This document shows positions 33,617 to 43,740 of a stretch of 64,000 nucleotides of DNA, in pieces (the stretch's first letter is position 1; every line of letters starts with the position of its first letter). Source of the DNA: Hippophae tibetana (Eukaryota; Streptophyta; Magnoliopsida; Rosales; Elaeagnaceae); assembly GCA_037013495.1 (NCBI GenBank), contig CM072812.1, forward strand, positions 72,857,340 through 72,921,339. Reading direction: 5' to 3'. A program made the position numbers and the translations under genes. The notes beneath the pieces were generated by a model, which ran no database searches, had not been told where the DNA came from, and saw only the letters and a list, made by a program, of their open reading frames with translations.

Positions 33617-34245
33617 TTTGTCTAAAAAGCTTATTATTTTTCTGTATAAGTATAATTTTCTTCTATATTCATTACAATATCATAGTATATTATGTTCTTC
33701 ATTATGGTGGTTGCTTAAATCTAATCTTGAATCTATTAATTGTCTTTTAAAATTAAAAATTATTCTTCCATTTGTTAAGTCTAAAAGTTCTAATTTATGT
33801 ACTAATGATTTAATGTTCATAGAGTATTATCTTAATAAATCATATGTGTTGAATGTATATTATTTTGTCCTATTCGTAGTATACAAGTAGGTTTTTCTTA
33901 TGTGCATACAATGTATTTATAATCTTCAAAGAAGTAGTATCCAAACATTAAGTTGTTGAATTTTCTTCCTCTATTCTTACATAATTTTTAACTAAAATAG
34001 TCCTTTAATGTCCTTGAAATATGATGGTCTATGATGTTTATGATAACTTTAATATAATCTGTATAAATATCTAATAAGGTGTTAAATCTTTTAAAATTTT
34101 CAAGACAAGTTTCATAATCTTCATCTTTAAAATATTCATTTAAATTATAGAAATAACCTTTATCAAATGTTTCTAATTGAACTAGATTTTTATCTTTGAT
34201 TTTATTGGGAATTATTAGTTGTTTATTTCTAAAAACAATTTCCAT
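33617..34245 (-). pseudogene. EPRV-minus copy 2: ORF after the viroplasmin gene (ORF-x)
   Basis: Minus strand from an ATG at 34245 (MEIVFRNKQLIIPNK), open for 85 codons to 33988, with YFNDL-type acidic/aromatic segments (GYFYNLNEYFKDEDYETC). In a shifted frame come a helical, Leu/Lys-rich piece (HKLELLDLTNGRII) and EYRRKLYLYRKIISFLDK near 33620. The same order is found at 40500-39880 in copy 1, so it is a genuine viral reading frame. No known domain. The 3' end is lost at the junction with the Gypsy-1 LTR. Confidence 0.45.
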
Positions 34246-34930
34246 TTTCTTGTTTTAGTAATATTATGTCTTGTTGTAAGCAAATATTTAAACATTCAAG
34301 ATTCTTAACTACCTTAAATTTATAGTTATTATACCTGAATTTGATGGGTCCACCACGGTCTTCCCTTATGTTCGTCTTCTTTTGTTACACCTGTTATACC
34401 TCAGCTTTTTTCAAACCTCAACACCCTCCTGGCAATGGTGAGCCTTCTGCATCCATACATAAATGGTGACCAATAGTTGACTTACTAAAGAAGAGTAACT
34501 GAACTCCATTTTATTTATAGAACAATAATTATTACAACGTAAGGCTAACTAAGAACCTTGGAAGGGGTGCTTAGCAGCTCATAATTATTGGGTATAACAT
34601 TATTGGTTTTAAGTTTTCTAGATATATGGGTTTTCTATGCTATAGTGTTTGAGAGTAGAGAGCTCGAGATTTATGTGTGTTCGTGTGTCCTCTGAAATGA
34701 TAATAAGGGTTCCTTTCATAGAACAAGGAATTCATGTTTACAAGACTAAAATTATTATTTTACCCTTGCTTTAATAATTCATCTGTTTTCTACTTTAAAG
34801 GATAGCCATTACTTTTTTCCTTGGCACATGTTGCCAACTAAGATGTGGGGTCTAAATATTTATTTCTTTTGTTGTCTTCTACCGATAGTTTCTTTTCTTA
34901 TTTTTCTTGGTCATTTTCTGTTGACGATTC
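34246..34930 (-). promoter_or_regulatory. EPRV-minus copy 2: intergenic region
   Basis: Non-coding stretch of about 700 bp between the viroplasmin gene and ORF-x, conserved at about 40500-41240 in copy 1. Read on the minus strand it contains TTCTATAAATAAAATGG (about 34524-34508), which could act as TATA box or poly(A) signal. This is the natural place for a viral promoter or terminator; which one is inference. Confidence 0.4.
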
Positions 34931-34934
34931 CTTT

Positions 34935-36170
34935 GATGATGTTGATGATGAACCATCTTCATCTTCTCGGACTTTGATGCAGAGAATGCATTTTTAGTCT
35001 TTGGTGGCTTTTTTGGCATAGAAGCAAAATACCTTTTCTTGTTTCTTGACCAATTTCTAGGTTATTGCAATTAAAATTGGTTTCATATTTGGTATTTTTT
35101 TCACCATCTTCTTCTGACAGAGCCATGCTACTGTGGGAAATGATAATGAATTTACTAGTTGAGTAATTTACTTTAATCTCAGTAGAATTGTCAATCTTTC
35201 TGAGTTCATAGTAAATTTGTCTTAACATTTGACCTCTTAATACACAGAGTTCTTCTGTGTTGAATTCCTTTTCTAGAAGTGCCCTTAGTTTGAAAACTTC
35301 TCTTTTTGTGTTATAAATCCTTATATTGATGAAGTGGTAGGGACTAATACTTTCTTCCTCATTCCAATCCATTAATGAATTGAATAATCTAAGATAAACA
35401 AGTTTATCACCTGCTTTAATTTTTCTTCTGAAATTCTTGATTACTCTTTTAAAATTTTCTAGGAAATAATTTAACTTACTTAAATTAATTCCTGGATATA
35501 TATTTTCTATTAGTCCTACATGAAATGTAAAGATACACAAATATTGGATCAACTTTTTCCAATATATTAAATTTACTTCCTACAGAAAATTCCTTATGTA
35601 TATTTCCAGTATAGAACTTCATATCTTCAATAGGTTCTTGGGTAGATTTTCTGGTCAAATTATAGAGACTCAACCATTGTGGTTTGTTGAGGTTTCTATA
35701 TTGGTCCTTTTTATCTTCAATGATTGGAGTAGTTCTAAGAGATGTATCCTTGAATAGCACTGAATGTCTTTCTATCTTTCTAAGATTTGTCAATATGCTT
35801 GGAGTTGTTGGTTTTTGTTGTAGTATTGTGGACTAATTTCTTACTATCTCCTCTAGAGTTATTAGTTTTGGTGTTTTATAGTTGGCATAACTACCTTTAG
35901 CTTCTATTCTGTTGGTGAAGGCTCTATAAGTTACTCCATTAATTCCTAGAATATATTTTCTATCTTCTACCCAATTGTTACAAAATCCTAGTTTTGGGCC
36001 ATTATAGACCACATAAAAAATTTTCTATTCTTCTTTTTCTACCTTATCTACCTAATTGAGCTTTGTGATTTCATAAGTTTTTTGTAAACTGTTAGGTTCT
36101 TCCTTTTTTTTAATGGAGGTTCCTTGTTTGAGCTTCTGGTCTAGAGGTTGTTTTGAACAATTAAGTTCTT
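34935..36170 (-). pseudogene. EPRV-minus copy 2: viroplasmin/transactivator (Cauli_VI) gene
   Basis: The minus strand carries the caulimovirus inclusion-body/RNase H1-like motif FYVVYNGPKLGF (about 36019-35984), then NNWVEDRKYILGINGVTYRAF and RIEAKGSYANYKTPK, the Cauli_VI domain fold. An open segment follows (35793-35485, PQWLSLYNLTRKS, ILEKVDPIFVYLYIS). An overlapping open segment in another frame (35552-34959) has a basic helical core (FKRVIKNFRRKIKAGDKLVY) and an acidic Ser-rich tail. In caulimoviruses this protein forms viroplasms and reactivates translation of downstream ORFs. A stop after the Cauli_VI part and a frameshift near 35520 break it. Confidence 0.7.
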
Positions 36171-37050
36171 CATGTTTCTTTCTTGTCTCCGTAAGAGATT
36201 TCCCGAGATATAGCAACTCGAGTTGTTCCTATAGGATTTTTATCTCCTTTTTCCTTTATCTTGATTTTGATATCAAGATGTTCCATTCCTGAAAGCATAA
36301 AAATAGTTAAAGGTGCTAATTCTCTGGTAAGGGCATCAACTAAACTATTTTTATGGCCTGAAAGATGTTCAACATCAAAATTATAATGGTTGAACCACAA
36401 TTGTCATCTAACTAATCTTTCATGCTTGTAATCACCTGTAATATTAGTTCTTAAGAAATAACCAAAATTCTTGTTATCTATTCTAACAATGAATCTAGAG
36501 CTTATGACATATATTGCAAATTTCTTAATATATTTTTTAGCACCTAAATATTATTTTTCATTACTATGGTAATTTAATTCTGAACCTTGGAAAGATCCTG
36601 ATGTATATTTACAAAGATATTCATCTTTGTCATTTACTCTTGCTTTAAGAACTGCTCCCCAATATATTCTTGTGAAGCATTTGTTTCAATTATCATCTTA
36701 TCATCTGGTCTTTAATGGTATAAAGTTGGTAGATTATGTTTTCCATCTTCAATTTCCAACACTAAATATTTAATTTTTTGTTGAGTAAGTACTACTTTCT
36801 TTCTAGAGAGTGCAATGCCTTCTTTTCTACATTCTTGTAGAATATTGATAATATTCAAATAATGTTTATTTAATTCATTACTGAAAACCAAAATATTATC
36901 TATGTAAACACAACAAATATCTTGTAATTTCTTGAAGATATTATCCATATATCTTTGAAAAATATTTGGAGCTTGTTTTAATTCAAATAGTATAATTGTC
37001 CATTGGAATTATCTTTGAGGGCAATTAATGCCATTAATTTTTGGGTGCAT
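36171..37050 (-). pseudogene. EPRV-minus copy 2: RT C-terminal half and RNase H
   Basis: The minus strand reads MDNIFKKLQDICCVYIDN at 36948, the palm motif with YIDN where copy 1 has YIDD. Then come KHYLNIINILQECRKEGIAL and the thumb region to 36712, after which RNase H ends near 36300 (FNHYNFDVEHLSGHKNSLVD, ALTRELAP). The upstream half of RT, the protease and the coat protein are absent: similarity to copy 1 stops at about 37050, where host-like AT-rich DNA begins. Confidence 0.75.
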
Positions 37051-37430
37051 ACACATCAGAGATGTCACCCACGTACGTATACATTCATATACACAGAAAG
37101 TTAAATAACATAGAATTAAATTGATAAATTACATAATAATCCAAAAACTTATAACAATAAAAACTTAAGTATGTATAAAAAGGTGCAATTGGTTGCAATT
37201 GATTCGATAACGGATTTTATAATATAAATATATGAAGTAAATATAAAATATTATTTTTATAATTGTAAATTTTAAAAATATTATAAATATAATTTTTCCT
37301 ATTAAATTTGTATACATATTTTTACTTATCTTAACTATGATATGTTGCATGAAAAAATAACTTCAAACCTAATGAGGTTATTTAACTTTTTAAGAAATTA
37401 TGTGACATAAGACACAATAATTCATGGGAT
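37051..37430. repeat. AT-rich segment with a direct repeat found again near 39040
   Basis: 37075-37200 and 39035-39165 share a degenerate block (CATTCATATA, GAAAGTTAAA, AATTAAATTGA, AAATTACATAA, CAATTGGTT in the same order and similar spacing). They bracket a 1.9-kb interval. No coding potential. Confidence 0.45.
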
Positions 37431-37710
37431 TAGAAATGTGTAAATTAATTGTCATCTAGCATTTCTCATCCAGAGTACACATCCTCTACGATTTCCTTTT
37501 TAGCACACATTTAATTGATTATTAGTTATCAACCTTCTCCAATTTTCAAATTTATTCCAAGAAACAATGCATGCTATATCTAATGAGAAAATTGACAAAC
37601 TAGAAGTGTACCTTACTTTCCAATCTAGTATCGCCTAATTTCAAACTCCAAAGACTAATCAATCTTTATCATAAAAAAAGGGGAGGATAAGCGTTTAACT
37701 TAACGACTAA
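37430..37710 (+). repeat. Relic of the TLP upstream region
   Basis: Closely resembles 53200-53400: TTTCCTTT..GCACAC, AATTGATTATTA, CAATTTTCAAATTTATTCC, GAAACAATGCATG, CTCCAAAGACTA..ATCTTTATC and CGTTTAACTTAAC follow in the same order. Weaker copies are at 46020-46100, 51690-51810, 54330-54430 and 59950-60050, the last lying upstream of TLP-D. Confidence 0.6.
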
Positions 37711-37870
37711 ATGAAGACTAATCCTAGGTTCATACTAATTTATGTTTATATTTATATTCATATCATAAATTACGAGACTTGAGCAATTTTTCTTGAAAAA
37801 TAAATATTTTTTTTGTTTTCAAAGCTATATAACCATAATTAATATGAGTATAAATTTAAGTATAAATTTA

Positions 37871-39040
37871 TGGTAGGATAGACCATAACCGGTTGGAACA
37901 TGGCAGCACACTCATCTGCTAGCCCTTCGCTCGACAACCATCTCATGCAACCAATCTTGACCCGTGCACACTCTACTCCATGATGGCCAAGTTTGGCCCT
38001 ATTCATCAATCGTTCCATCCTCCATCATTAACTTCATAGGAAAGGGTGAGTGTAAGTACCATAGAGTACAAAGTAGTTGGATAGTGGAAAAATAAAATCC
38101 TACATTTTCTATAAGTTGCTAATAAAGTAAATAAATGAAAAATGTTAGAAAAATAAGAACTTATCGAACCATGATGCCAAGCTCCTCCACTCTCTACTCT
38201 CTATTCAAATGTGAGCTTTAAAAATGGAATGAAGAAGTGAAGAGGGGAGAATCCCTTTATATAGGGAATAAGAAATGATCTTATTCATCGATCAAAGAAC
38301 CCAACCAAGGGTTCCAAGCTTTTGGCTAGTTTATAGGCTCTTAGAACCATAATTTTGATCTTTCAATTTTCTTCCAAAAAAGGGAACAGTTGACTCATTA
38401 AGAGCCAACTTTGATTTCAACATAACTCCCCAGTTGGGAGTCTAATTAAGAATACACAAATATCACCTGCGATAGGATGCCTTCAAGCATGTTTTGAACT
38501 TTTAGATCGAGCAAGAAATATTTGGTGTAAATCAACACACATCATGTGACATGATATGAGGGATCACAATCAATAGATAACTCATAGGTAAATCCAATAG
38601 CCATTGAGTTAGCAGGTAGGCATCACTATTGGATAAATATCTAAAAGGATAAACAACAAACATATAATCTCTTAATTATTCAACAATGAGATAATTATGA
38701 AAAGATAAGTCTATCGTTACGGGTAAAGATCATCAATATATAGTGTCTTCTCCTATATATATTCATTATATATCTTTCTCATAATAGAATTGGAACATAA
38801 CTTTATTAAATACAAATTCAAGAATCTACAATCCTTCCCTAAGTCTCTCTTCACATCTCTAAATCACAAAGAGAGATATTAGTTTCCTCCTTCTTCAAAT
38901 TATCTTGACTTACTTAAGTATCATATAACTACCCCCAAATCTTGTGGTGATTCGAAGTTCTAATAGTATATTCTGTATTCTCAGGTCTATAGGAATAAGA
39001 AGTGAAATCAATCATCGATGTTGACAAAAAATCGGCATCA
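37871..39040 (-). other. Promoter-bearing unit of unknown origin, possible solo LTR
   Basis: Less AT-rich than its surroundings. On the minus strand there is a clear TATA box (CCCTATATAAAGGGA, 38266-38252), preceded by TTGGTTGGGTTC and followed by a pyrimidine-rich leader (about 38240-38190). It runs from TGGTAGGATAG (37871) to CGGCATCA (about 39040), TG...CA ends as in an LTR, but the flanking bases do not give a convincing TSD. No protein-coding frame seen. Confidence 0.3.
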
Positions 39041-39299
39041 ACCATTCATATATGAGGAAAGTTAAACAACACAAAATTAAATTGAGAAATTACATAAAAC
39101 TACTAAAATTTATAATAATAAACATAATATCTCAATAATATTTAACAATATACAATTGGTTCAAGTTCAATATTATATCCGTTCAATTAATTGAAATTCA
39201 ACTTTAATGGTATCCAACTTAATAGTATTTAATGTTAAATTAAATATATATTTTTTCTTTCCTAACTAGTATGTTAATTTTCAATTGATTAATTTTGGA

Positions 39300-39830
39300 G
39301 TTATTATTTTAATTTATGAATAGAATAAATTATTTGCAAATAGAAATACAAACACTAAATAAGTATCCTAACTTTAATAGCTATGATAAATAACATTTAT
39401 CCATATATTCGTTTCCAATGGTTTATGAGGATAATATCTCAAATGCTTTTGAGGTTTAGCATATCTTCACTTATGTCCTTGATATTTATAAAACATCTAG
39501 AATGTTCTTAGACTTTATGGTTAATACCATTGGTGTCCTTAATCCCTGATGGCATTAATTTTCCATCCATTACTATTCATAGTACTATTACTTAGCTCTG
39601 ATACCAATAAGTGTGGCTAGTATGAGTACGTGTTAGTTCACGGTCACCATCATTCTTGGGGTAGCCTTATGATATCTATTAGATAACACATACGACCTGT
39701 AAAGGTTTTCCTTAGGCAGAACATAGAGTAAGTCGGTGAACCTCCCTTCCTACCTTACAGGAGTGAGAGTTCCTCACTTCTTTTACATGCTCTCATACCA
39801 ATTTTGTGGATTGAAATAAATTAAATAAAT
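39300..39830 (-). promoter_or_regulatory. EPRV-minus: leader with primer-binding sites
   Basis: On the minus strand TGGTATCAGAGC, the exact initiator tRNA-Met primer site that marks position 1 of caulimovirid genomes, lies at 39606-39595. A near-copy (TGGTATGAGAGC) lies 194 bp upstream at 39800-39789. Between them is GC-richer leader-like DNA with short inverted motifs. Downstream a short frame starts MNSNGWKINA (about 39583). This places a genome start right after copy 1, with the next unit continuing toward copy 2 on the same strand. Confidence 0.6.
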
Positions 39831-40640
39831 TTTTAATCTTGGTTGATATTAACCTAGTTGATGGTCTTTGTCTATTTGTAGAAGACAATAATTTGTCTAA
39901 AAAGCTTATTATATGTTGGTATAAATCTAATTTTCTTCTATATTCATTAAAATAGTAGTATATATCATGTTATTTATTATGTTGATTACTTATTTCTAAT
40001 TCTAAATCTATTAATTGTCTTTTAAAATTTAAAATTATTCTTTCATTTGTTAAATCTAATAATTCTAATTTGTGTACTAATGATTTGATATTCATAAGAT
40101 ATTTTCCTGATAATTCATATGTGCTTAATGTACATTATTTTGTCATATTCATAGTATACAAACAAGTTTTTCTTGTGTATATACAATGTACTTATAATAT
40201 TCAAAGAATTAATATCCAAAATTAAGTTGTTTAATTATTCTTCCTCTATTCTTACATATTTTTGACTAAAATAGTCTCTTAATATCCTTGAAATAGGATG
40301 ATATATGATGCTTGTGATAGTTTTTATATAATCTGTATAGATGTCTAACATAGTATTAAATCTATTAAAATTTTCAAGACAAGTTTCATAATCTTCATCT
40401 TTAAAATATTCGTTTAAATGATACAGATAACCTTTATCAAATTTCTAAAAGAATTATATTGTTATCTTTAATTTCATTTGGAATTAGTTGTTTATTTTTA
40501 AAATAGTTTCCATTTTCCTATCTATCAGTATGACTTGATGTAAGAAAATATTTAAACATTCAAGATTCTTAACTGGCTCAAATTTATAATTATTATACCT
40601 AAATTTAATGGGTCCACTATAGTCTTTCCTTATATTCTTC
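39831..40640 (-). pseudogene. EPRV-minus copy 1: ORF-x remnant
   Basis: Collinear with 33617-34330 of copy 2 (for example TTTGTCTAAAAAGC at 39892 and 33617; HKLELLDLTNERII near 40070). More frame breaks than copy 2; the start region near 40500 lacks the clean ATG frame. Unknown function. Confidence 0.45.
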
Positions 40641-41766
40641 TTCTTTTGTTACACCTATTATGTCTCAGCTTTACTCAAACCTCAATGCCCTCCTGAAAAC
40701 GGTAAGCCTTTTGCATCCGTAAATAAATGGTTTCCAATATTTGACTTACTAGGAAAGGGTAACAAAACTCTATTTTATTCATAAGATAATAATTATTACA
40801 ACTTAAGGTCAACTAAGAACATTGAAGGGATTCTTAGCCACTCATACTTATTGGGTATAACATTATTGGTTTTGATATTTATAGATAGAAGGGATTTCTA
40901 TGCTAGAGTTTTTTTTTTAGAGTAGAGAGCTCTAGATTTCTATGTGTTTGTGTGTTTTGAAATGAGCATAAGGGTTCATTTTATAACACAAGAAATTCTT
41001 GTTAACAAAACTAGAATTATTATTTTACCCTTACTTTAATAATTCATCTGCTTTTTGCTTTAAATGATAGCAACTTTTTTTTTCCTTACCACATGTTGTC
41101 GACTAACATGTAAGGTCTACATCTTTATTTTCTTTATCATATTCTATCGACAGTTCCTTTCTTTATTCTTCTTTTTCATTTTCTTTTGATGATCCTTTTA
41201 ATGACGTTGATGATGATGCATCTTCATCTTCTTAATATTTGATGTAGAGAATGCATCTATAGTTTTTAGTGAATTTTTTGGCATAGAAGCAAAATATCTT
41301 CCTTGTTTCTTTTCTGGCATTACCGGGCTGTTGTGAGAAATGATGTTGACTTTACTAGTTGATTAATTTACTTTGTTCTTAGTAGAATTGTCAATCTTTC
41401 TAAGTTTATAGTAAATTTGGCCTAACATTTTACCTATTAGTTCACAGAGTTCTTCTTTGTAAACTTCCTTTTCTGAAAATGCCTATGGTTTGGGAAATTC
41501 TCTATTTATGTTGGAAATCCTTATCTTAATAAGTGGAAGGGATTAATACATCCTTCCTCATTTTCAATCTATTAATGAACTGAAAAATATAAGATAAATA
41601 GGTTTGTCCCCTACTTTAATCTTCCTTCTAAAGTTCTTGATTGCTCTTTTAAAATATTTTGGGAAATAATTCAATTCACTTAAATTAATCCTTGGATATA
41701 TATTTTCTATTAATCAAGCATGGAAAGATTTATAAACAAATATTGGATCAACTATTTCTAAGATAT
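40641..41766 (-). pseudogene. EPRV-minus copy 1: viroplasmin gene 3' part and intergenic region
   Basis: 41240-41760 matches 34960-35570 of copy 2 (IENIYP, LNYFPKYFKRAIKNFRRKIK). 40641-41240 matches the copy-2 intergenic region. Relative to copy 2, about 860 bp (the counterpart of roughly 35570-36420: Cauli_VI domain and RNase H tail) is missing at about 41763-41770, where the sequence jumps directly to RNase H. Confidence 0.6.
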
Positions 41767-42960
41767 TGACTAATCTTCCTTATTTGTAATCACATACAAT
41801 ATTATTTCTTAAGAAATAACCAAAATTCTTGTTATCTGTTCTAATAATGAATCTGGAGCTTATAACATATATTGCAAATTTCGTAATGGCTTTTTGAACA
41901 ACTAAATATTTTTTTTAATACTATGATAATTTAATTCTAGACTTTGGAAAGATCCTGATGTATATCTACAAAGATATTCATCTTTTTCATCTACTCTTGC
42001 TTTCATAACCACTCCCCAATATTCTCGTGAAACATCTATTTCAATTATTATTTTATCATTTGGCCCTTAATGGTATAAAGTTGACAAATTTTTTACCTTC
42101 CCTTTTACTTTATCCTTATACAAAGTATCTTCTTCTGTCCATTTCCATATATGACTTTATTTTTCAATTTTTCTTGTAATGGTTTTCCTATTTTTGCATG
42201 TTTCTTTATGTATGTTTCTGTATATGTTAAACATCCTAAAAACCTTTGTAATTGGATTTTGTCTTTTAATTCACTAGGAAAATCTTGAATATTATTTAGT
42301 ATATGGGGTTGTAGATTATATTTTCCATCTTCAATTTCTAACCATAAATATTTATTTTTTTGCTGTGCAAGTATTGCTTTCTTTTCAAAGAGTAAAATGT
42401 CTTCTTTTATACATTCTTGTAAAATATTGATAATATCCAAATAGTATTTATTTAATTCATTACTAAAAATCAAAATATCATCTATGTAAACACAACATAT
42501 ATCTTGTAATTTCTTGAAGATGTTATCCATATATCTTTGAAAGATACCTAGAGCTTATTTTAATCCAAATGGTATAATTGTCCATTGGAATTGTCCTTGG
42601 GGGAAACTAAATGCCATTAATTTTTGAGATTCTTCATCCAGTCTTATTTGCCAAAATCCGTTTTTGCAATCAAAACTTGAAAAGTATTTCTTTCCTTTTA
42701 TTAATGATAATAGTTCTTCTTTCTTTGGGTTGAAGTATCCATCGTCAATATTTTCTTTATTTAATGTTTTAAAGTTTATTACCATTCTCTTTTTTTCCTC
42801 TTCTTTTCTCAGCTTTTTTTCAACTAAGAATGTTGAACTAGAGTGAGGTGAATTACTTGGTATTATGACTTTTAATTCTAAATGATCCTAAATTTGTTTT
42901 CCAAATTCAATCCTATCTTTTCGAGTATAAATCATTAGTTTTATTATTATGATCTTGTTA
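41767..42960 (-). pseudogene. EPRV-minus copy 1: reverse transcriptase and RNase H
   Basis: The minus strand enters RT at about 42850, with the frame 42785-42555 holding MVINFKTLNKENIDDGYF, FDCKNGFWQIRLDEES and PFGLK. The next frame (42530-42105) has YIDDILIFS with both catalytic Asp, LQPHILNNIQDFPSELKDK and QLQRFLGCLTYTETYIKK, the RT thumb/connection blocks of Caulimoviridae. RNase H remnants (EIDVSREYWGVV region, about 42045; SGSFQSLELNYHS, about 41950) follow to 41770. A stop between the two frames at about 42553 and a terminal frameshift inactivate it. Most similar in layout to caulimovirus/solendovirus/cavemovirus RT. Confidence 0.8.
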
Positions 42961-43345
42961 AGATCTCTTAATTTTACGTTTGCTATTGTCTTAGATTTAT
43001 TTATTTTTGGATCCAAAGTATTTTCTAAATTGACTATTTTTAATAGTTTTCTTATGTGTGTTAGGCCTTTGTCTTCTTGTATTTCATTGAGAAAAGAGTT
43101 TTCTTTATCTTCTATATCTAATTAATTTTTTTATAAATAAGGTTTTTTCTCATCTATCTCACTATATTTTCGCTTTTTATGTTATTACATAAAAGTAGGG
43201 TTGAGATAGCTAAAGATTTTCTTATTTTTGAGACATATATGGTATCTCCATCTAGGGTTTTGAGATTTATTTTGTCAAAATATTGTGTGAAAGGTTGATA
43301 TAGGTTTATAAAATTATTTATGTATTTGTTAGATGCCATTTAGTT
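42961..43345 (-). pseudogene. EPRV-minus copy 1: probable protease region
   Basis: The position between coat protein and RT is that of the aspartic protease. The frame 43339-43154 (MASNKYINNFINLYQPFTQY, LDGDTIYVSKIRKSLAIST) is open but shows no DTG/DSG triad, so the assignment is by order only. Downstream to 42961 several stops occur. Confidence 0.35.
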
Positions 43346-43383
43346 TCATTGATTTCATTTTCACTAGATTCAATGATAGTTCT

Positions 43384-43740
43384 TCATTTATTTTCTCCAA
43401 TAAATTCGTTGTATATTTCATTTATTACTGTATCCAAGTATTCCCTTCCTTTGGAAGCATTTCCATACATTAAAATTTTTTGTTGATCTATTAAGTTTGA
43501 AAACCAAAATTTAACATTTTTTGTCATTTTATGTGCTACAAGTATCCTATAGATTGAAGGATTTGTTTGGGTAATTTGAGAGATGTGTATGAGCACACTC
43601 ATACCACTAGCCCATTCATCTAAGGATTTCTTCTTATCTCTTGTACAGTCTAAATCTAAAATATCATACTTATAATTATCATAGAGTTTGAATTTTGGTG
43701 GAATATTACCTCTAGTTTCCTAATGCAACTGTTTCTCCAT
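43384..43740 (-). pseudogene. EPRV-minus copy 1: coat-protein core
   Basis: The minus strand reads LDEWASGMSVLIHISQITQT, ILVAHKMTKNVKFWFSNLID and YLDTVINEIYNEFIGENK, the coat-protein core pattern (V-FWFSNL...L-NEF-G) of caulimovirids. The CCHC knuckle that normally follows is absent: only about 40 bp separate this frame from the next segment, consistent with a deletion. Confidence 0.55.

Noticed and set aside
39595-39606. Possible tRNA-related sequence
   Set aside because: It is a 12-base primer-binding site, not a tRNA gene; no cloverleaf around it.
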